Positions 15,745 to 24,657 of a stretch of 64,000 nucleotides of DNA are shown piece after piece. The position numbers and the translations under genes were made by a program. This DNA is from Polaribacter glomeratus (lineage in GTDB: Bacteria; Bacteroidota; Bacteroidia; Flavobacteriales; Flavobacteriaceae). Positions within the stretch are counted from its first letter, which is position 1. Every line of letters starts with the position of its first letter. The stretch is from assembly GCF_002954665.1 (NCBI RefSeq), contig NZ_MSCM01000002.1, positions 964,767 through 1,028,766 of the forward strand, given 5' to 3'. Below the pieces are notes generated by a model. That model was not told the origin of the DNA, searched no databases, and saw only the letters and a program-made list of their open reading frames with translations.

Positions 15745-15765
15745 TCCGTAATTACGGAAACCCGT
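15745..15765. promoter_or_regulatory. Overlapping palindromes in the nuclease / TonB receptor divergent promoter
   Basis: TCCGTAATTACGGA (15745-15758) is a perfect 14-base palindrome. It overlaps a second inverted repeat, ACGG-AAAC-CCGT (15754-15765). They lie between two divergent transport/nuclease genes, 31 bases before the receptor start, as expected for a shared operator. The binding protein is unknown. Confidence 0.5.
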
Positions 15766-15795
15766 TACGTTTTATCAGTTCTTGTTTCTAAATTT

Positions 15796-18558
15796 ATGAA
15801 AAATTTTATGAAAAAGTTTATTCTAACACAACTTCTATTCTTGTTTTTTATAACAGCAATAGTTGCGCAGAATAGTGTAAAAGGAATTATTGTAGAAAGA
15901 TATTCAGATAAACCGCTTCAAAATGTTGTGGTTAGTGTTTTAAATTCAACTTTAACTAAAACGACTAACATAGACGGCACATTTATAATTAAGAACATTC
16001 AAAATGGTTCTTATATTTTAGAAATTAAATTAATTGGTTATGAAACCCAACGTTTTCCTGTAGTACTTTCTGGTAAAACAATTGATTTAGGACAAATTGT
16101 ATTGTACAAAGTCATGATTGAAGAACAAGATTTAAGCTTGATAACAATTACAGATGATGAACTAAACGACGATGCCAGTGCTGCCGATAATATTTCTGGT
16201 CTTTTACAGGCTTCAAAAGATATCTTTTTACGAACAGCAGCTTTCGAATTTAGTTCTTCATTTTTTAGAGTAAAAGGATTAGATTCTGGGAATGGTAAAG
16301 TTCTGATTAACGGAATTGAGATGAATAAAATTTACGACGGTAGAGCACAGTGGAGCAATTGGGGCGGATTAAATGATGTGCTAAGAAATCAGGAATTTAG
16401 CAATGGTTTAGCACCTTCGGATTTTACTTTTGGCGGAGTTCTTGGTTCTACAAATATGGATACCAGAGCTTCACAACAAAGACCAGGAACAAGAATTTAT
16501 TATTCCTCATCTAACAGAAGTTATGAACACAGAGTAATGGCAACGCATACTACAGATATTTCTAAAAGTGGTTGGTCTATAACTTTTTCTGCGAGTAGAA
16601 GAGCTGGAAACGAAGGTTTTAATCAAGGTACACCTTATAATGCATATTCGTTATTTGCATCCGTAGAAAAGAAAATTAACGATAAACACAGTATTAATTT
16701 TACAGGAATTTTTACACCAAATAGAAGAGGTAAATCATCGCCAAACACGCAAGAAGTTTTCGATTTAAAAGGAATTGAATACAATGAATATTGGGGTAAT
16801 TTGAATGATAAAAAAATAAATTCTAGAATTAAAGAAGTAGTAGAACCCATTTTAATGCTAAATCATTACTGGGATCTTTCGGAAAACACTACTTTACAAA
16901 CGAATGTATCGTATCAGTTTGGTAAAATAGGAAATAGTCGGTTAGATTTTAATGGTGGCTCCAATCCAAGTCCTACCTATTATCAAACATTACCAAGTTA
17001 CTTTTTAAGAAATAACGATTTAGCTGGCGCTTATACTGCACAAGAAAATTTTGTAAAAAATGGGCAATTAGACTGGAACCGTATTTTTGATGCAAACACA
17101 ACAAATGCAAGCATCGGGTTAAATAATGCTTATGTTTTGTACGAAGATAGAAATGAAGACAAACAAGTAACGATAAATACGATATACAATTCGAACATAA
17201 ACAAAAATATTTCTATAAACGGAAAAGTAGAATACAAGCGTTTACGTTCTCAAAACTTTGCCCAAGTTCTCGATTTATTAGGCGGAACAGGTTATTTGGA
17301 TATTAATAATTTTGCAGATTCAGAAATGCAAATGCAAAATGATGTGTTATACCCGAATAGAGTAGTTGGCATTGGTGATAAATTTAGATACAATTTTAAT
17401 TTAAGTTCAGATTTTTTAAATGCCTTTTTACAAGCACAATTTAAGTACAATAAAGTAGATTTTTATGCTGCAGTAAATGCTTCTCAAATAACAAATCAAA
17501 GAGAAGGTTTGTATCAAAATGGGCGTTTTGAAAATAATTCTTTAGGTGAATCTGATGCATTAAATTTTATCAATTATGGTGTAAAAGCAGGTGCAACCTA
17601 TAAAATAAATGGTCGTAATTTAATAGATGCAAATGTTGCCTATGTAACGCAATCGCCAACCATTAGAAACTCATTTTCTAATTCTAGAGAAAATAATAAT
17701 AGTGTTGATAATTTAAAAAGTGAACTAGTATTTTCTACAGATGTAAGTTATATTTATAGAGGTTCAATAATTACTTCTAGGCTTACGGGTTATTATACCT
17801 CAATAAAAGATGCCACAGAAATCTCTTTTTATTTTGCGGATGGAGTTGGCGGTGATAATACCGCTTTTGTTCAAGAAATTTTATCAGGTATAGAAAAGAA
17901 ACATTTGGGACTAGAATTTGGGATGGAAGCACAAGTTACATCTACCATAAAATTAAAAGGAGCTGCTTCTATTGGTAGTTTTACCTATGCAAATAATCCT
18001 GATTTATATCTTACTTCTGATGTTACGAATGACGGAATTTTTGATGAAAATGGACGCTCAGGAGATTATACATCCAATTTAAAAAATTATAGAATTGCAG
18101 CTGGTCCGCAAACCGCATATTCTATCGGTTTTGAATATAGAGATCCCAATTATTGGTGGGTTGGGGCAACGGCAAACTTTTTTAGCAACACTTTTATAGA
18201 CATTGCGCCGTTAACAAGGTCCAGCAATTTTTACACAGATGCAGATGGTTTAACCTTTCCAGATTATGATTTAGAGGTTGCAAGCGAATTATTACAACAA
18301 GAAAAATTTGAAAATTATAAGGTTATAAACCTTGTTGGAGGTAAATCTTGGAAAATAGCTGGGTATTATATTAGCGTATTTGCAACGGTAAATAATTTGT
18401 TAAATACCGAGTATAAATCTGGCGGATTTGAGCAAGGGAGAAATGCAAACTACAACGAATTAAGAACAGATAAATCTTTAGAAAAACCTGTTTTTGGTAA
18501 TAAATATTGGTATGGTAGAGGCACAACTTACTACATGAATGCAACTATTAGTTTTTAA
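15796..18558 (+). CDS. TonB-dependent outer-membrane receptor with CarboxypepD_reg-like domain
   Basis: 920 residues. A signal peptide (MKKFILTQLLFLFFITAIVAQ, following an alternative first Met) is followed by a carboxypeptidase-regulatory-like domain (about 25-110), a plug domain (about 120-250, with FFRVKGLDSGNGKVLINGIEM) and a beta-barrel ending in aromatic-rich YYMNATISF. It should import a substrate through the outer membrane using TonB energy. The substrate is not stated by the sequence. The DUF5689 lipoprotein follows after 11 bases and a secreted nuclease is divergent, so nucleic acid or a phosphorylated breakdown product is the best guess. Confidence 0.88.
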   Translation: MKNFMKKFILTQLLFLFFITAIVAQNSVKGIIVERYSDKPLQNVVVSVLNSTLTKTTNIDGTFIIKNIQNGSYILEIKLIGYETQRFPVVLSGKTIDLGQIVLYKVMIEEQDLSLITITDDELNDDASAADNISGLLQASKDIFLRTAAFEFSSSFFRVKGLDSGNGKVLINGIEMNKIYDGRAQWSNWGGLNDVLRNQEFSNGLAPSDFTFGGVLGSTNMDTRASQQRPGTRIYYSSSNRSYEHRVMATHTTDISKSGWSITFSASRRAGNEGFNQGTPYNAYSLFASVEKKINDKHSINFTGIFTPNRRGKSSPNTQEVFDLKGIEYNEYWGNLNDKKINSRIKEVVEPILMLNHYWDLSENTTLQTNVSYQFGKIGNSRLDFNGGSNPSPTYYQTLPSYFLRNNDLAGAYTAQENFVKNGQLDWNRIFDANTTNASIGLNNAYVLYEDRNEDKQVTINTIYNSNINKNISINGKVEYKRLRSQNFAQVLDLLGGTGYLDINNFADSEMQMQNDVLYPNRVVGIGDKFRYNFNLSSDFLNAFLQAQFKYNKVDFYAAVNASQITNQREGLYQNGRFENNSLGESDALNFINYGVKAGATYKINGRNLIDANVAYVTQSPTIRNSFSNSRENNNSVDNLKSELVFSTDVSYIYRGSIITSRLTGYYTSIKDATEISFYFADGVGGDNTAFVQEILSGIEKKHLGLEFGMEAQVTSTIKLKGAASIGSFTYANNPDLYLTSDVTNDGIFDENGRSGDYTSNLKNYRIAAGPQTAYSIGFEYRDPNYWWVGATANFFSNTFIDIAPLTRSSNFYTDADGLTFPDYDLEVASELLQQEKFENYKVINLVGGKSWKIAGYYISVFATVNNLLNTEYKSGGFEQGRNANYNELRTDKSLEKPVFGNKYWYGRGTTYYMNATISF

Positions 18559-18569
18559 AAAATAAATAA

Positions 18570-19997
18570 ATGAATATGAAAAAATATAAAACAATCAACC
18601 TGTTACTCGCTTTATGTGTAAGTATCTTTTTTACAGCTTGCGTAGACGATAATAATTTTAAAGTTCCGCAGAATTTAGGCGTTGAAGAAAACCTAAAATT
18701 AAATTCACTTTTAGATAGTGTTCAAAATAATCAGCTAGAATTAAAATCCATAAAAGATTTAAAAAGTTTATATATTTCAGGAAATGATCCTGTAAAAATA
18801 GTTTCTGATATTATTGTAAAAGGATATGTTATTTCTTCGGATGCAAAAGGGAATTATTTTAGAGAATTTTATATGCAAGATGCTCCAGAAAATCCAACTG
18901 CAGGAATTAAAATAACCATTAATTTAAACAATAGTTACAATAAATTTAACTTTGGAAGAGAAATTTATATTCGCTTAAAAGGTTTGTATATTGGAGAAAC
19001 AAATTCTGGCGATGGTGTAGTTTCTATTGGCGGTAAAGTTAGTGCAACAGATCAAAAAGAAGTACAAAGTGTATCTTCAAGACAAATTGATACTCATTTT
19101 TTTCGTTCAGAAAACACAGAAATAATTATACCAAAGAAAGTTTTTCTAGCAAGTTTAAATGCATCTGATATTGGCACATTTATAACTGTAAATAAAGTTA
19201 TTTTTCCTTCTAATTTATCAGGAAAAGCGTTTGTAGACCCAACAGAAGATTTTGATACACAACGAAAAATACAAACTTGTCAAACAGTAGGTTACGCAGA
19301 TTTATTAATTGAAACTAGTTCGTTTGCAAGTTTCGCAAATGAAGCTTTGCCAATGGGCGGTGGCACTATAAATGCGGTTGTTTCTAAAGATTATAATGGT
19401 AATTTTTTGGTATTGGTTTTAAATTCTACGGATGATGTTCAAATGATTGGTGAACGATGTGTAACGCGGTCTGAAGCCGATTTTAAAACAGTTTTATTAA
19501 CAGAAGATTTTGAGACATTATCTGGGGAAATAAAAATTACAGGTTGGCAAAATTATAGAGAAGAAGGTACAAAATCTTGGCGATCTTACTCAGATACTTA
19601 TTCGCAAAGTAAAGCAGCAAGAATAGGTTCTAAAAACTCTAATGATGCTAGCACAATTACTTGGTTAATTACAAAAGGAGTGGATTTAGAAACAACTTTA
19701 GAAGAGTTTTTGTCGTTTGAAACCTCTAATAGCTTTGCAAACGGAAGTAATTTAGAAGTGCTAATTTCTGCAAACTGGGATGGAACAGCAACAAACATAA
19801 CTTTAGCAAAATGGGATGTTTTACCCGCAAAAATAGTTTCTGATGGCGAGGGTTTTAAAAACTGGATTCACTCTACATATGTAAATTTATCTAAGTATTC
19901 TGGCACAGTGTTTATCGCCTTTAAATATACAGGAACTGGTAATGTTAATTTTGATGGAACGTATGAATTAGATAATATCACTATTATTGCAAAATAA
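18570..19997 (+). CDS. DUF5689-domain surface lipoprotein
   Basis: 475 residues with a lipoprotein signal ending FFTAC (Cys about 25). Residues about 35-300 match the DUF5689 type (IVSDIIVKGYVISSDAKGNYF, REFYMQDAPENPTAGIKI), a beta-rich domain that looks like an OB-fold. The C-terminal part (about 310-475: LTEDFETLSGEIKITGWQNY, FKYTGTGNVNFDGTYELDNI) resembles the choice-of-anchor beta-sandwich domains of surface proteins. Following a TonB receptor by 11 bases, it probably works as the surface-exposed partner of that receptor. The exact ligand is unknown. Confidence 0.8.
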   Translation: MNMKKYKTINLLLALCVSIFFTACVDDNNFKVPQNLGVEENLKLNSLLDSVQNNQLELKSIKDLKSLYISGNDPVKIVSDIIVKGYVISSDAKGNYFREFYMQDAPENPTAGIKITINLNNSYNKFNFGREIYIRLKGLYIGETNSGDGVVSIGGKVSATDQKEVQSVSSRQIDTHFFRSENTEIIIPKKVFLASLNASDIGTFITVNKVIFPSNLSGKAFVDPTEDFDTQRKIQTCQTVGYADLLIETSSFASFANEALPMGGGTINAVVSKDYNGNFLVLVLNSTDDVQMIGERCVTRSEADFKTVLLTEDFETLSGEIKITGWQNYREEGTKSWRSYSDTYSQSKAARIGSKNSNDASTITWLITKGVDLETTLEEFLSFETSNSFANGSNLEVLISANWDGTATNITLAKWDVLPAKIVSDGEGFKNWIHSTYVNLSKYSGTVFIAFKYTGTGNVNFDGTYELDNITIIAK

Positions 19998-20009
19998 TAT
20001 TCTTATCAA

Positions 20010-20420
20010 ATGAAAAAAATAGAACACATTGGTATTGCTGTAAAAGATCTTGAAGTTTCAAATAAATTGTTTGCATCCTTATTTGGTGAAAAACACTATA
20101 AAGAAGAAGAAGTGGTATCCGAAGGTGTAAAAACTTCTTTTTTTAAAAGCGGACCAAATAAAATTGAATTGCTTCAAGCTACAAACCCAGAGAGTCCAAT
20201 TGCTAAGTTTTTAGAGAAAAAAGGAGAAGGAATTCATCATATTGCTTTTGCGGTTGATGATATAAAATCAGAAATAAAAAGACTGCAAAGTGAGGGTTTT
20301 ATTGTTTTAAATGAAATTCCTAAAAAAGGAGCAGACAATAAATTAGTAGTTTTTTTGCATCCAAAAACAACCAATGGTGTTTTAATAGAATTATGCCAAG
20401 AAATAGTTGATACCAATTAG
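20010..20420 (+). CDS. mce: Methylmalonyl-CoA epimerase
   Basis: 136 residues of the glyoxalase/VOC fold. HIGIAVKDLEVSNKLF at the start and GIHHIAFAVDDI near residue 75 hold metal-binding histidines, and GVLIELCQ near the end holds the metal-binding Glu. It interconverts (S)- and (R)-methylmalonyl-CoA in propionyl-CoA metabolism. The start is 12 bases after the DUF5689 gene but it is functionally separate. No methylmalonyl-CoA mutase gene is in the window. Confidence 0.92.
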   Translation: MKKIEHIGIAVKDLEVSNKLFASLFGEKHYKEEEVVSEGVKTSFFKSGPNKIELLQATNPESPIAKFLEKKGEGIHHIAFAVDDIKSEIKRLQSEGFIVLNEIPKKGADNKLVVFLHPKTTNGVLIELCQEIVDTN

Positions 20421-20431
20421 ATTTTATAATG

Positions 20432-20451
20432 TTTAACGAACATACGTTAAA
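20432..20451. promoter_or_regulatory. Palindrome between mce and ftsX
   Basis: TTTAACG-AACATA-CGTTAAA is a perfect 7-bp inverted repeat, 11 bases after the mce stop and 70 bases before ftsX. No T-run follows, so it is a weak terminator candidate; it could be an operator for the ftsX operon. Confidence 0.35.
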
Positions 20452-20520
20452 ATACTGCAAACAGTTACTGTCAACTGATTACTAATTATTATCTTGCAGC
20501 GATTTTTAAAAGCAAAAATA

Positions 20521-21399
20521 ATGTCATCTAAGTTTGATTCTTATCATAAAAGACGGTTACAATCTTCTTACATTTCTGTTGTAATAAGCATTGCTTTGGT
20601 ACTTTTTATGGTAGGTTTTCTAGGTTTGATACTTTTAAAATCTACAAAAGTTGCCAACCATGTTAAAGAAAAAGTAGCAATTACACTCTTTATAAAAGAC
20701 CAAGTGTCTCAAAATCAAATAAAAACATTTACAGAATCTCTTTTAGAAGAAGAGTTTACTAAAAGTGCAGTGTACACAAGTAAAGAGGAGGCCGCAGAAA
20801 AATATAGTGAAGAAATTGGCGAAGATTTCTTGCAGTTTCTAGGAGAAAATCCGCTTAAAAACGGAGTTGATATCTACCTAAAAGCAGATTTTGTAACTCC
20901 AGAAAAAATGCAAGAATTAGAAACACGTTTTCTAGAAAATGCTTTTGTTGCAGATGTTTCTTATGACAAACCTTTAATTAATTTATTAACCAAAAATATT
21001 AAAAGAATTAGTTTTTGGTTATTAGTTTGTAGCAGCTTTTTTGGTTTGGTAGCAATGATTTTAATTAATAGCTCTATAAGATTGTCTATATATTCTAAAC
21101 GTTTTAACATAAAAACCATGCAAATGGTGGGTGCAACAAAAGGTTTTATTAGAAAGCCATTTATTTTACGTAGTATTAAATTAGGATTTTTTGGTGCTTT
21201 TTTAGCCTTAATTGGCTTAGCTTTTGTAGTTTATTATGTAGATAAATACATACCTAGTTTAGAACTTTTAAAAGATTACCTTACTTTAGGGTATTTAGTT
21301 AGTGGTGTGTTTTTAACTGCATTTATTATTACTTGGTTTAGTACCTTTTTCGCTACACAGCGTTTTTTAAATTTACAAACAGACGAACTTCATTATTAA
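20521..21399 (+). CDS. ftsX: Cell division protein FtsX
   Basis: 292 residues from ATG 20521 (MSSKFDSYHKRRLQSSYISV); the frame extends nine codons to a TTG that does not resemble the family. One N-terminal transmembrane helix (about 23-45), a periplasmic domain with the FtsX-typical VAITLFIKDQVSQNQI, and three more helices at the end make up the permease-like FtsX. With FtsE it controls peptidoglycan hydrolases at division. It starts the tight operon ftsX-DUF3098-uppP-truB; ftsE is not adjacent. Confidence 0.92.
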   Translation: MSSKFDSYHKRRLQSSYISVVISIALVLFMVGFLGLILLKSTKVANHVKEKVAITLFIKDQVSQNQIKTFTESLLEEEFTKSAVYTSKEEAAEKYSEEIGEDFLQFLGENPLKNGVDIYLKADFVTPEKMQELETRFLENAFVADVSYDKPLINLLTKNIKRISFWLLVCSSFFGLVAMILINSSIRLSIYSKRFNIKTMQMVGATKGFIRKPFILRSIKLGFFGAFLALIGLAFVVYYVDKYIPSLELLKDYLTLGYLVSGVFLTAFIITWFSTFFATQRFLNLQTDELHY

Positions 21400-21403
21400 A
21401 ATC

Positions 21404-21646
21404 ATGCAAGAAGAAAACATACAAGAAAAAGAGTTTTTATTTGGCAAAAAAAATTATATCATTATGTTAATCGGTATTGTTTTTATAGCCTTAGGATTTA
21501 TTTTTATGGCTGGTGGTGGAAGTGATAATCCAGAAGTTTTTAATGAAGAAATATACAACTGGCAAAGAATTCGTTTAGCGCCAACCTTAGTAATTATAGG
21601 ATTGGCAATAGAGTTTTATGCAATATTTGTAAATCCAAGAAAATAA
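21404..21646 (+). CDS. DUF3098 small membrane protein
   Basis: 80 residues with two transmembrane helices: IIMLIGIVFIALGFIFMAGG at about 19-38 and LAPTLVIIGLAIEFYAIFV near the end. It matches the DUF3098 type of Bacteroidota, which typically lies between ftsX and uppP. Function unknown; the position, four bases after ftsX and three before uppP, suggests a role in the cell envelope or division. Confidence 0.85.
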   Translation: MQEENIQEKEFLFGKKNYIIMLIGIVFIALGFIFMAGGGSDNPEVFNEEIYNWQRIRLAPTLVIIGLAIEFYAIFVNPRK

Positions 21647-21649
21647 GTT

Positions 21650-22444
21650 ATGGATATTTTAGAAGCAATTATTCTTGGTGTAATTCAAGGATTAACAGAG
21701 TTTTTACCCGTATCTTCTAGTGGTCATTTAGAATTGGCAAAAGCAATCTTAGGCGACACTTCTGTGCCAGAAGAAAGTTTGACATTTACTGTAGTTTTAC
21801 ATTTTGCAACTGCATTAAGCACCCTAGTAATCTTTAGAAAAGAAGTTCTAGAAATTTTTAAAGGATTGTTTCAATTTAAATGGAATGAGGAATTTAAATT
21901 CTCTTTAAAAATTATTATTTCTATGATTCCTGCAGTAATTGTAGGGTTACTTTTTGAAAAAGAATTAGAATCTTTTTTTGGAGGAAAAATATTATTGGTG
22001 GGTTGTATGTTATTGTTAACAGCTTTGTTATTATTATTGGCAGACAAAGCAAAAAACACCGACAAGAAAGTTTCATTTTGGAACGCTGTTTTAATTGGTG
22101 TTTCGCAAGCAATAGCAATGTTGCCAGGAATTTCTAGGTCTGGCGCAACAATTTCGACATCTGTTTTATTAGGAGTTGACAGAACAAAAGCTGCAAAATT
22201 CTCTTTTTTAATGGTGGTTCCGTTGATTTTTGGAAAAATAGGAAAAGACGTTTTAAGTGGAGATTTAAACCTTCACTCATCAGATATGATTCCTGTTACA
22301 GCAGGTTTTATCGCTGCTTTTTTAGCAGGTTTATTAGCTTGTAAATGGATGATTTCGTTAGTGAAGAAAAGCAAACTTTCTTACTTTGCAATTTACTGTG
22401 CAATTGTAGGAACTATTGCAATTGGTTACGCTCTTTTAACTTAA
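21650..22444 (+). CDS. uppP: Undecaprenyl-diphosphatase UppP (BacA)
   Basis: 264 residues, the usual length, with about eight transmembrane helices. GLTEFLPVSSSGHLELA near the N-terminus and LPGISRSGATISTSVLLG near residue 158 are the two active-site motifs. It removes a phosphate from undecaprenyl diphosphate to recycle the lipid carrier of peptidoglycan and surface polysaccharides, and can give bacitracin tolerance. It is the third gene of the ftsX operon. Confidence 0.96.
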   Translation: MDILEAIILGVIQGLTEFLPVSSSGHLELAKAILGDTSVPEESLTFTVVLHFATALSTLVIFRKEVLEIFKGLFQFKWNEEFKFSLKIIISMIPAVIVGLLFEKELESFFGGKILLVGCMLLLTALLLLLADKAKNTDKKVSFWNAVLIGVSQAIAMLPGISRSGATISTSVLLGVDRTKAAKFSFLMVVPLIFGKIGKDVLSGDLNLHSSDMIPVTAGFIAAFLAGLLACKWMISLVKKSKLSYFAIYCAIVGTIAIGYALLT

Positions 22445-22466
22445 TAATACACTAAATTCAGCATAA

Positions 22467-23159
22467 ATGACTGAAGACGATTTTAAAAATGGTCAAGTTT
22501 TATTGATTGATAAACCTTTAAATTGGACTTCTTTTCAAGTTGTTAATAAACTTCGTTGGGAAATAAAACAACGGTTCAATATTAAAAACATTAAGGTTGG
22601 TCATGCAGGTACTTTAGATCCTTTAGCAACTGGTTTATTGATTATTTGTACAGGCAAACAAACTAAAGAAATTAATATTTATCAAGGTCAGGTTAAAGAA
22701 TACACAGGCACAATTACTTTAGGAGGAACCACGCCAAGCTACGATTTAGAAACAGAAATCGACGAGACTTTTTCAATAGACCATATTTCTGATGATTTAT
22801 TAAAAGAAACTACAAAACAATTTATTGGTGATATTCAGCAAAAGCCACCCATTTTTTCAGCAATTAAAAAAGATGGAAAACGTTTGTATGAGTTAGCAAG
22901 AAAGGGAGAGACTACAGAGATTAAGGCAAGAACGGTAACCATATCCCAATTTGAAATAACAAATATTAATTTACCTAATGTAGATTTTAAAGTCACTTGT
23001 AGTAAGGGTACTTACATTCGTTCTTTAGCTTTTGATTTTGGAAACGCACTAAATTCTGGTGCTCATTTATCAGCCTTAAGAAGAACAAAAATTGGGAGTT
23101 TTTCTGTTGATAAAGGTTTTTCGGTTGATGAGTTTATTGAAAATATAAAATCAAATTAA
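22467..23159 (+). CDS. truB: tRNA pseudouridine(55) synthase TruB
   Basis: 230 residues. VGHAGTLDPLATGLLIICTG near residue 49 holds the catalytic Asp, and YTGTITLGGTTPSYDLETE, FSAIKKDGKRLYELARKG and CSKGTYIRSLAFDFG are further family motifs. The C-terminal PUA domain is short, as in other Bacteroidota. It makes pseudouridine 55 in the T-loop of tRNAs. It closes the ftsX-DUF3098-uppP-truB operon and is convergent with the UspA gene. Confidence 0.95.
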   Translation: MTEDDFKNGQVLLIDKPLNWTSFQVVNKLRWEIKQRFNIKNIKVGHAGTLDPLATGLLIICTGKQTKEINIYQGQVKEYTGTITLGGTTPSYDLETEIDETFSIDHISDDLLKETTKQFIGDIQQKPPIFSAIKKDGKRLYELARKGETTEIKARTVTISQFEITNINLPNVDFKVTCSKGTYIRSLAFDFGNALNSGAHLSALRRTKIGSFSVDKGFSVDEFIENIKSN

Positions 23160-23179
23160 TTTTTTTAATCACATTAACA

Positions 23180-24010
23180 CTAAACTTTGATGGTCAAGAT
23201 AGGTTTTAAAGCTTTTTTTGATAATTTCTTAGTAACACTTGCAGAAAATAAATGAGATAGTCCACTTCTTCCATTTGTGCTTAAAGAAATTAAATCTGCG
23301 TTAATCTCTTTCGAGAAATTTAAAATTCCTTTTTCGATAGAAACATCATTATAAATATTAATAGAATGCTTTGGTAGTTTGAAATCCTTAATAAATTCTT
23401 TAATTTTTAATTGAGCGCTTTGAGTACTTTCAAAATTGGAGGCCGTATTTACTTTTAATAGATGTATTTTACTGTTAAATTGGTTTGCAAAATCAAGAAA
23501 TTTTCTAAAAACTTCTTTCTTATCCTCATTTTTAAAACTTGAAGCAAAAACTAAATTCTTCATTTTAAACTTTTTACTGTCTTTTTTTACAACAATAACT
23601 GGTCTTATAGAAGTTCTTACAACTTTTTCTGTATTAGAGCCAATTAGTATTTCTTCAAAATTAGAGAGGCCTTTAGAGCCCATAATTATAATATCAGCAT
23701 TAATTTTTTCTGCATATTTTAGAATTCCTTGGTGTGGGTTTTGAAACCGTATTGAATAATAAACTTCTGTTGTTTTAGAGAAGAAATTTTCTTTAAATTC
23801 AAGAATTTTTTCTTTCACTTTTCTGAGGTATAGCATACTTTCGGGGATGCTGTAATTACTTCTTGAACCCATATCTATGGCGCCTGTTGGTAAATCTATC
23901 ATATGTAATAGATATACAATACTACCTGTTTTTTCGGCAATTTTTGCTGCCATTTTTGATGCGTATTCAGATTTTTCAGAAAAATCTATTGGGACTAAAA
24001 TTTTTTTCAT
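23180..24010 (-). CDS. Tandem UspA universal stress protein
   Basis: 276 residues made of two UspA domains. The first (about 1-143) starts MKKILVPIDFSEKSEYA and has the ATP-binding pattern IMGSKGLSNFEEILIGSNTEKV. The second (about 150-276) has STNGRSGLSHLFSASVTKKL, a weaker version of the same loop, so only the first half clearly binds nucleotide. Such proteins are cytoplasmic stress-response factors of loosely defined role. It is monocistronic, convergent with truB and divergent from rimP. Confidence 0.9.
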   Translation of the reverse strand: MKKILVPIDFSEKSEYASKMAAKIAEKTGSIVYLLHMIDLPTGAIDMGSRSNYSIPESMLYLRKVKEKILEFKENFFSKTTEVYYSIRFQNPHQGILKYAEKINADIIIMGSKGLSNFEEILIGSNTEKVVRTSIRPVIVVKKDSKKFKMKNLVFASSFKNEDKKEVFRKFLDFANQFNSKIHLLKVNTASNFESTQSAQLKIKEFIKDFKLPKHSINIYNDVSIEKGILNFSKEINADLISLSTNGRSGLSHLFSASVTKKLSKKALKPILTIKV

Positions 24011-24076
24011 CTTGTTTAAATTTAAATTAGAAAATCATGATTTTAAAGGTATTAAAAATATTTGAATGTAACTCTA

Positions 24077-24107
24077 TTTGGTAAATCATAAACATTTAGT
24101 ATCTTTG
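24077..24107 (+). promoter_or_regulatory. Promoter of the rimP-nusA-infB operon
   Basis: TTTG at 24077-24080 and TATCTTTG at 24100-24107, 19 bases apart, are an exact match to the Bacteroidota consensus. Transcription would begin near 24112, giving a leader of about 70 bases. Confidence 0.85.
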
Positions 24108-24137
24108 CACCGAAAATCATAATAAATGACGAAATGA

Positions 24138-24163
24138 AGGGGACTAAAAGTCCCCTCTTTTTA
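24138..24163 (+). promoter_or_regulatory. Attenuator-like hairpin in the rimP-nusA-infB leader
   Basis: AGGGGACT / AGTCCCCT pair over 8 bp around loop AAA (24138-24156), followed by CTTTTTAT. It has all parts of an intrinsic terminator but lies between the promoter and the first gene (rimP ATG 24184). NusA promotes pausing and termination at RNA hairpins, so feedback control of its own operon is plausible. No obvious antiterminator was seen. Confidence 0.7.
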
Positions 24164-24183
24164 TACTTTATTTTAAGGTTTAT

Positions 24184-24645
24184 ATGGATCAGAAACAGAT
24201 AAAAGATTTAATTGACGAGGCTTTAGCACTAAATGAATCATTGTATTTAGTAGATGTATCAATCTCTACTAATAACAAAATTCAGATTGTTGTTGATGGC
24301 GATAATGGCGTTGCTCTAAGCGAGTGTATTAGAATAAGTAGAGCTGTTGATAATAGTTTAGATAGAGAAACGGAAGATTTCTCGTTAGAAGTTTCAACAC
24401 CAGACATTGTACATCCGTTAAAATTAAAAAGACAGTATATTAAAAACATCAACAGGATATTAAAAGTAAAGACTGATGATGATGAAATTGAAGGGACTTT
24501 ACAAGAAGCAGATGATGATAAGATTGTTTTAACTTGGAAGGCCAGAGAAGCAAAACCGTTGGGTAAAGGGAAAGTTACAGTTCAAAAAACGGTAACTATT
24601 GAGTATAAAGATATTAAAGAAGCAAGAGTAAAAATTTTATTTTAA
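24184..24645 (+). CDS. rimP: Ribosome maturation factor RimP
   Basis: 153 residues of the RimP (DUF150) family. The N-terminal domain has the pattern IQIVVDGDNGVALSECIRIS and LEVSTPDIVHPLKLKRQY, where most family members have SSPG.DRPL; the C-terminal part is the SH3-like domain. It helps mature the 30S subunit. It is the first gene of rimP-nusA-infB, 12 bases before nusA, behind a leader hairpin. Confidence 0.93.
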   Translation: MDQKQIKDLIDEALALNESLYLVDVSISTNNKIQIVVDGDNGVALSECIRISRAVDNSLDRETEDFSLEVSTPDIVHPLKLKRQYIKNINRILKVKTDDDEIEGTLQEADDDKIVLTWKAREAKPLGKGKVTVQKTVTIEYKDIKEARVKILF

Positions 24646-24657
24646 GCAAAAAACTTA

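Noticed and set aside
24138..24163. Leader hairpin as terminator of an upstream gene
   Set aside because: The only upstream neighbour is divergent, so no transcript other than the operon's own reaches it.
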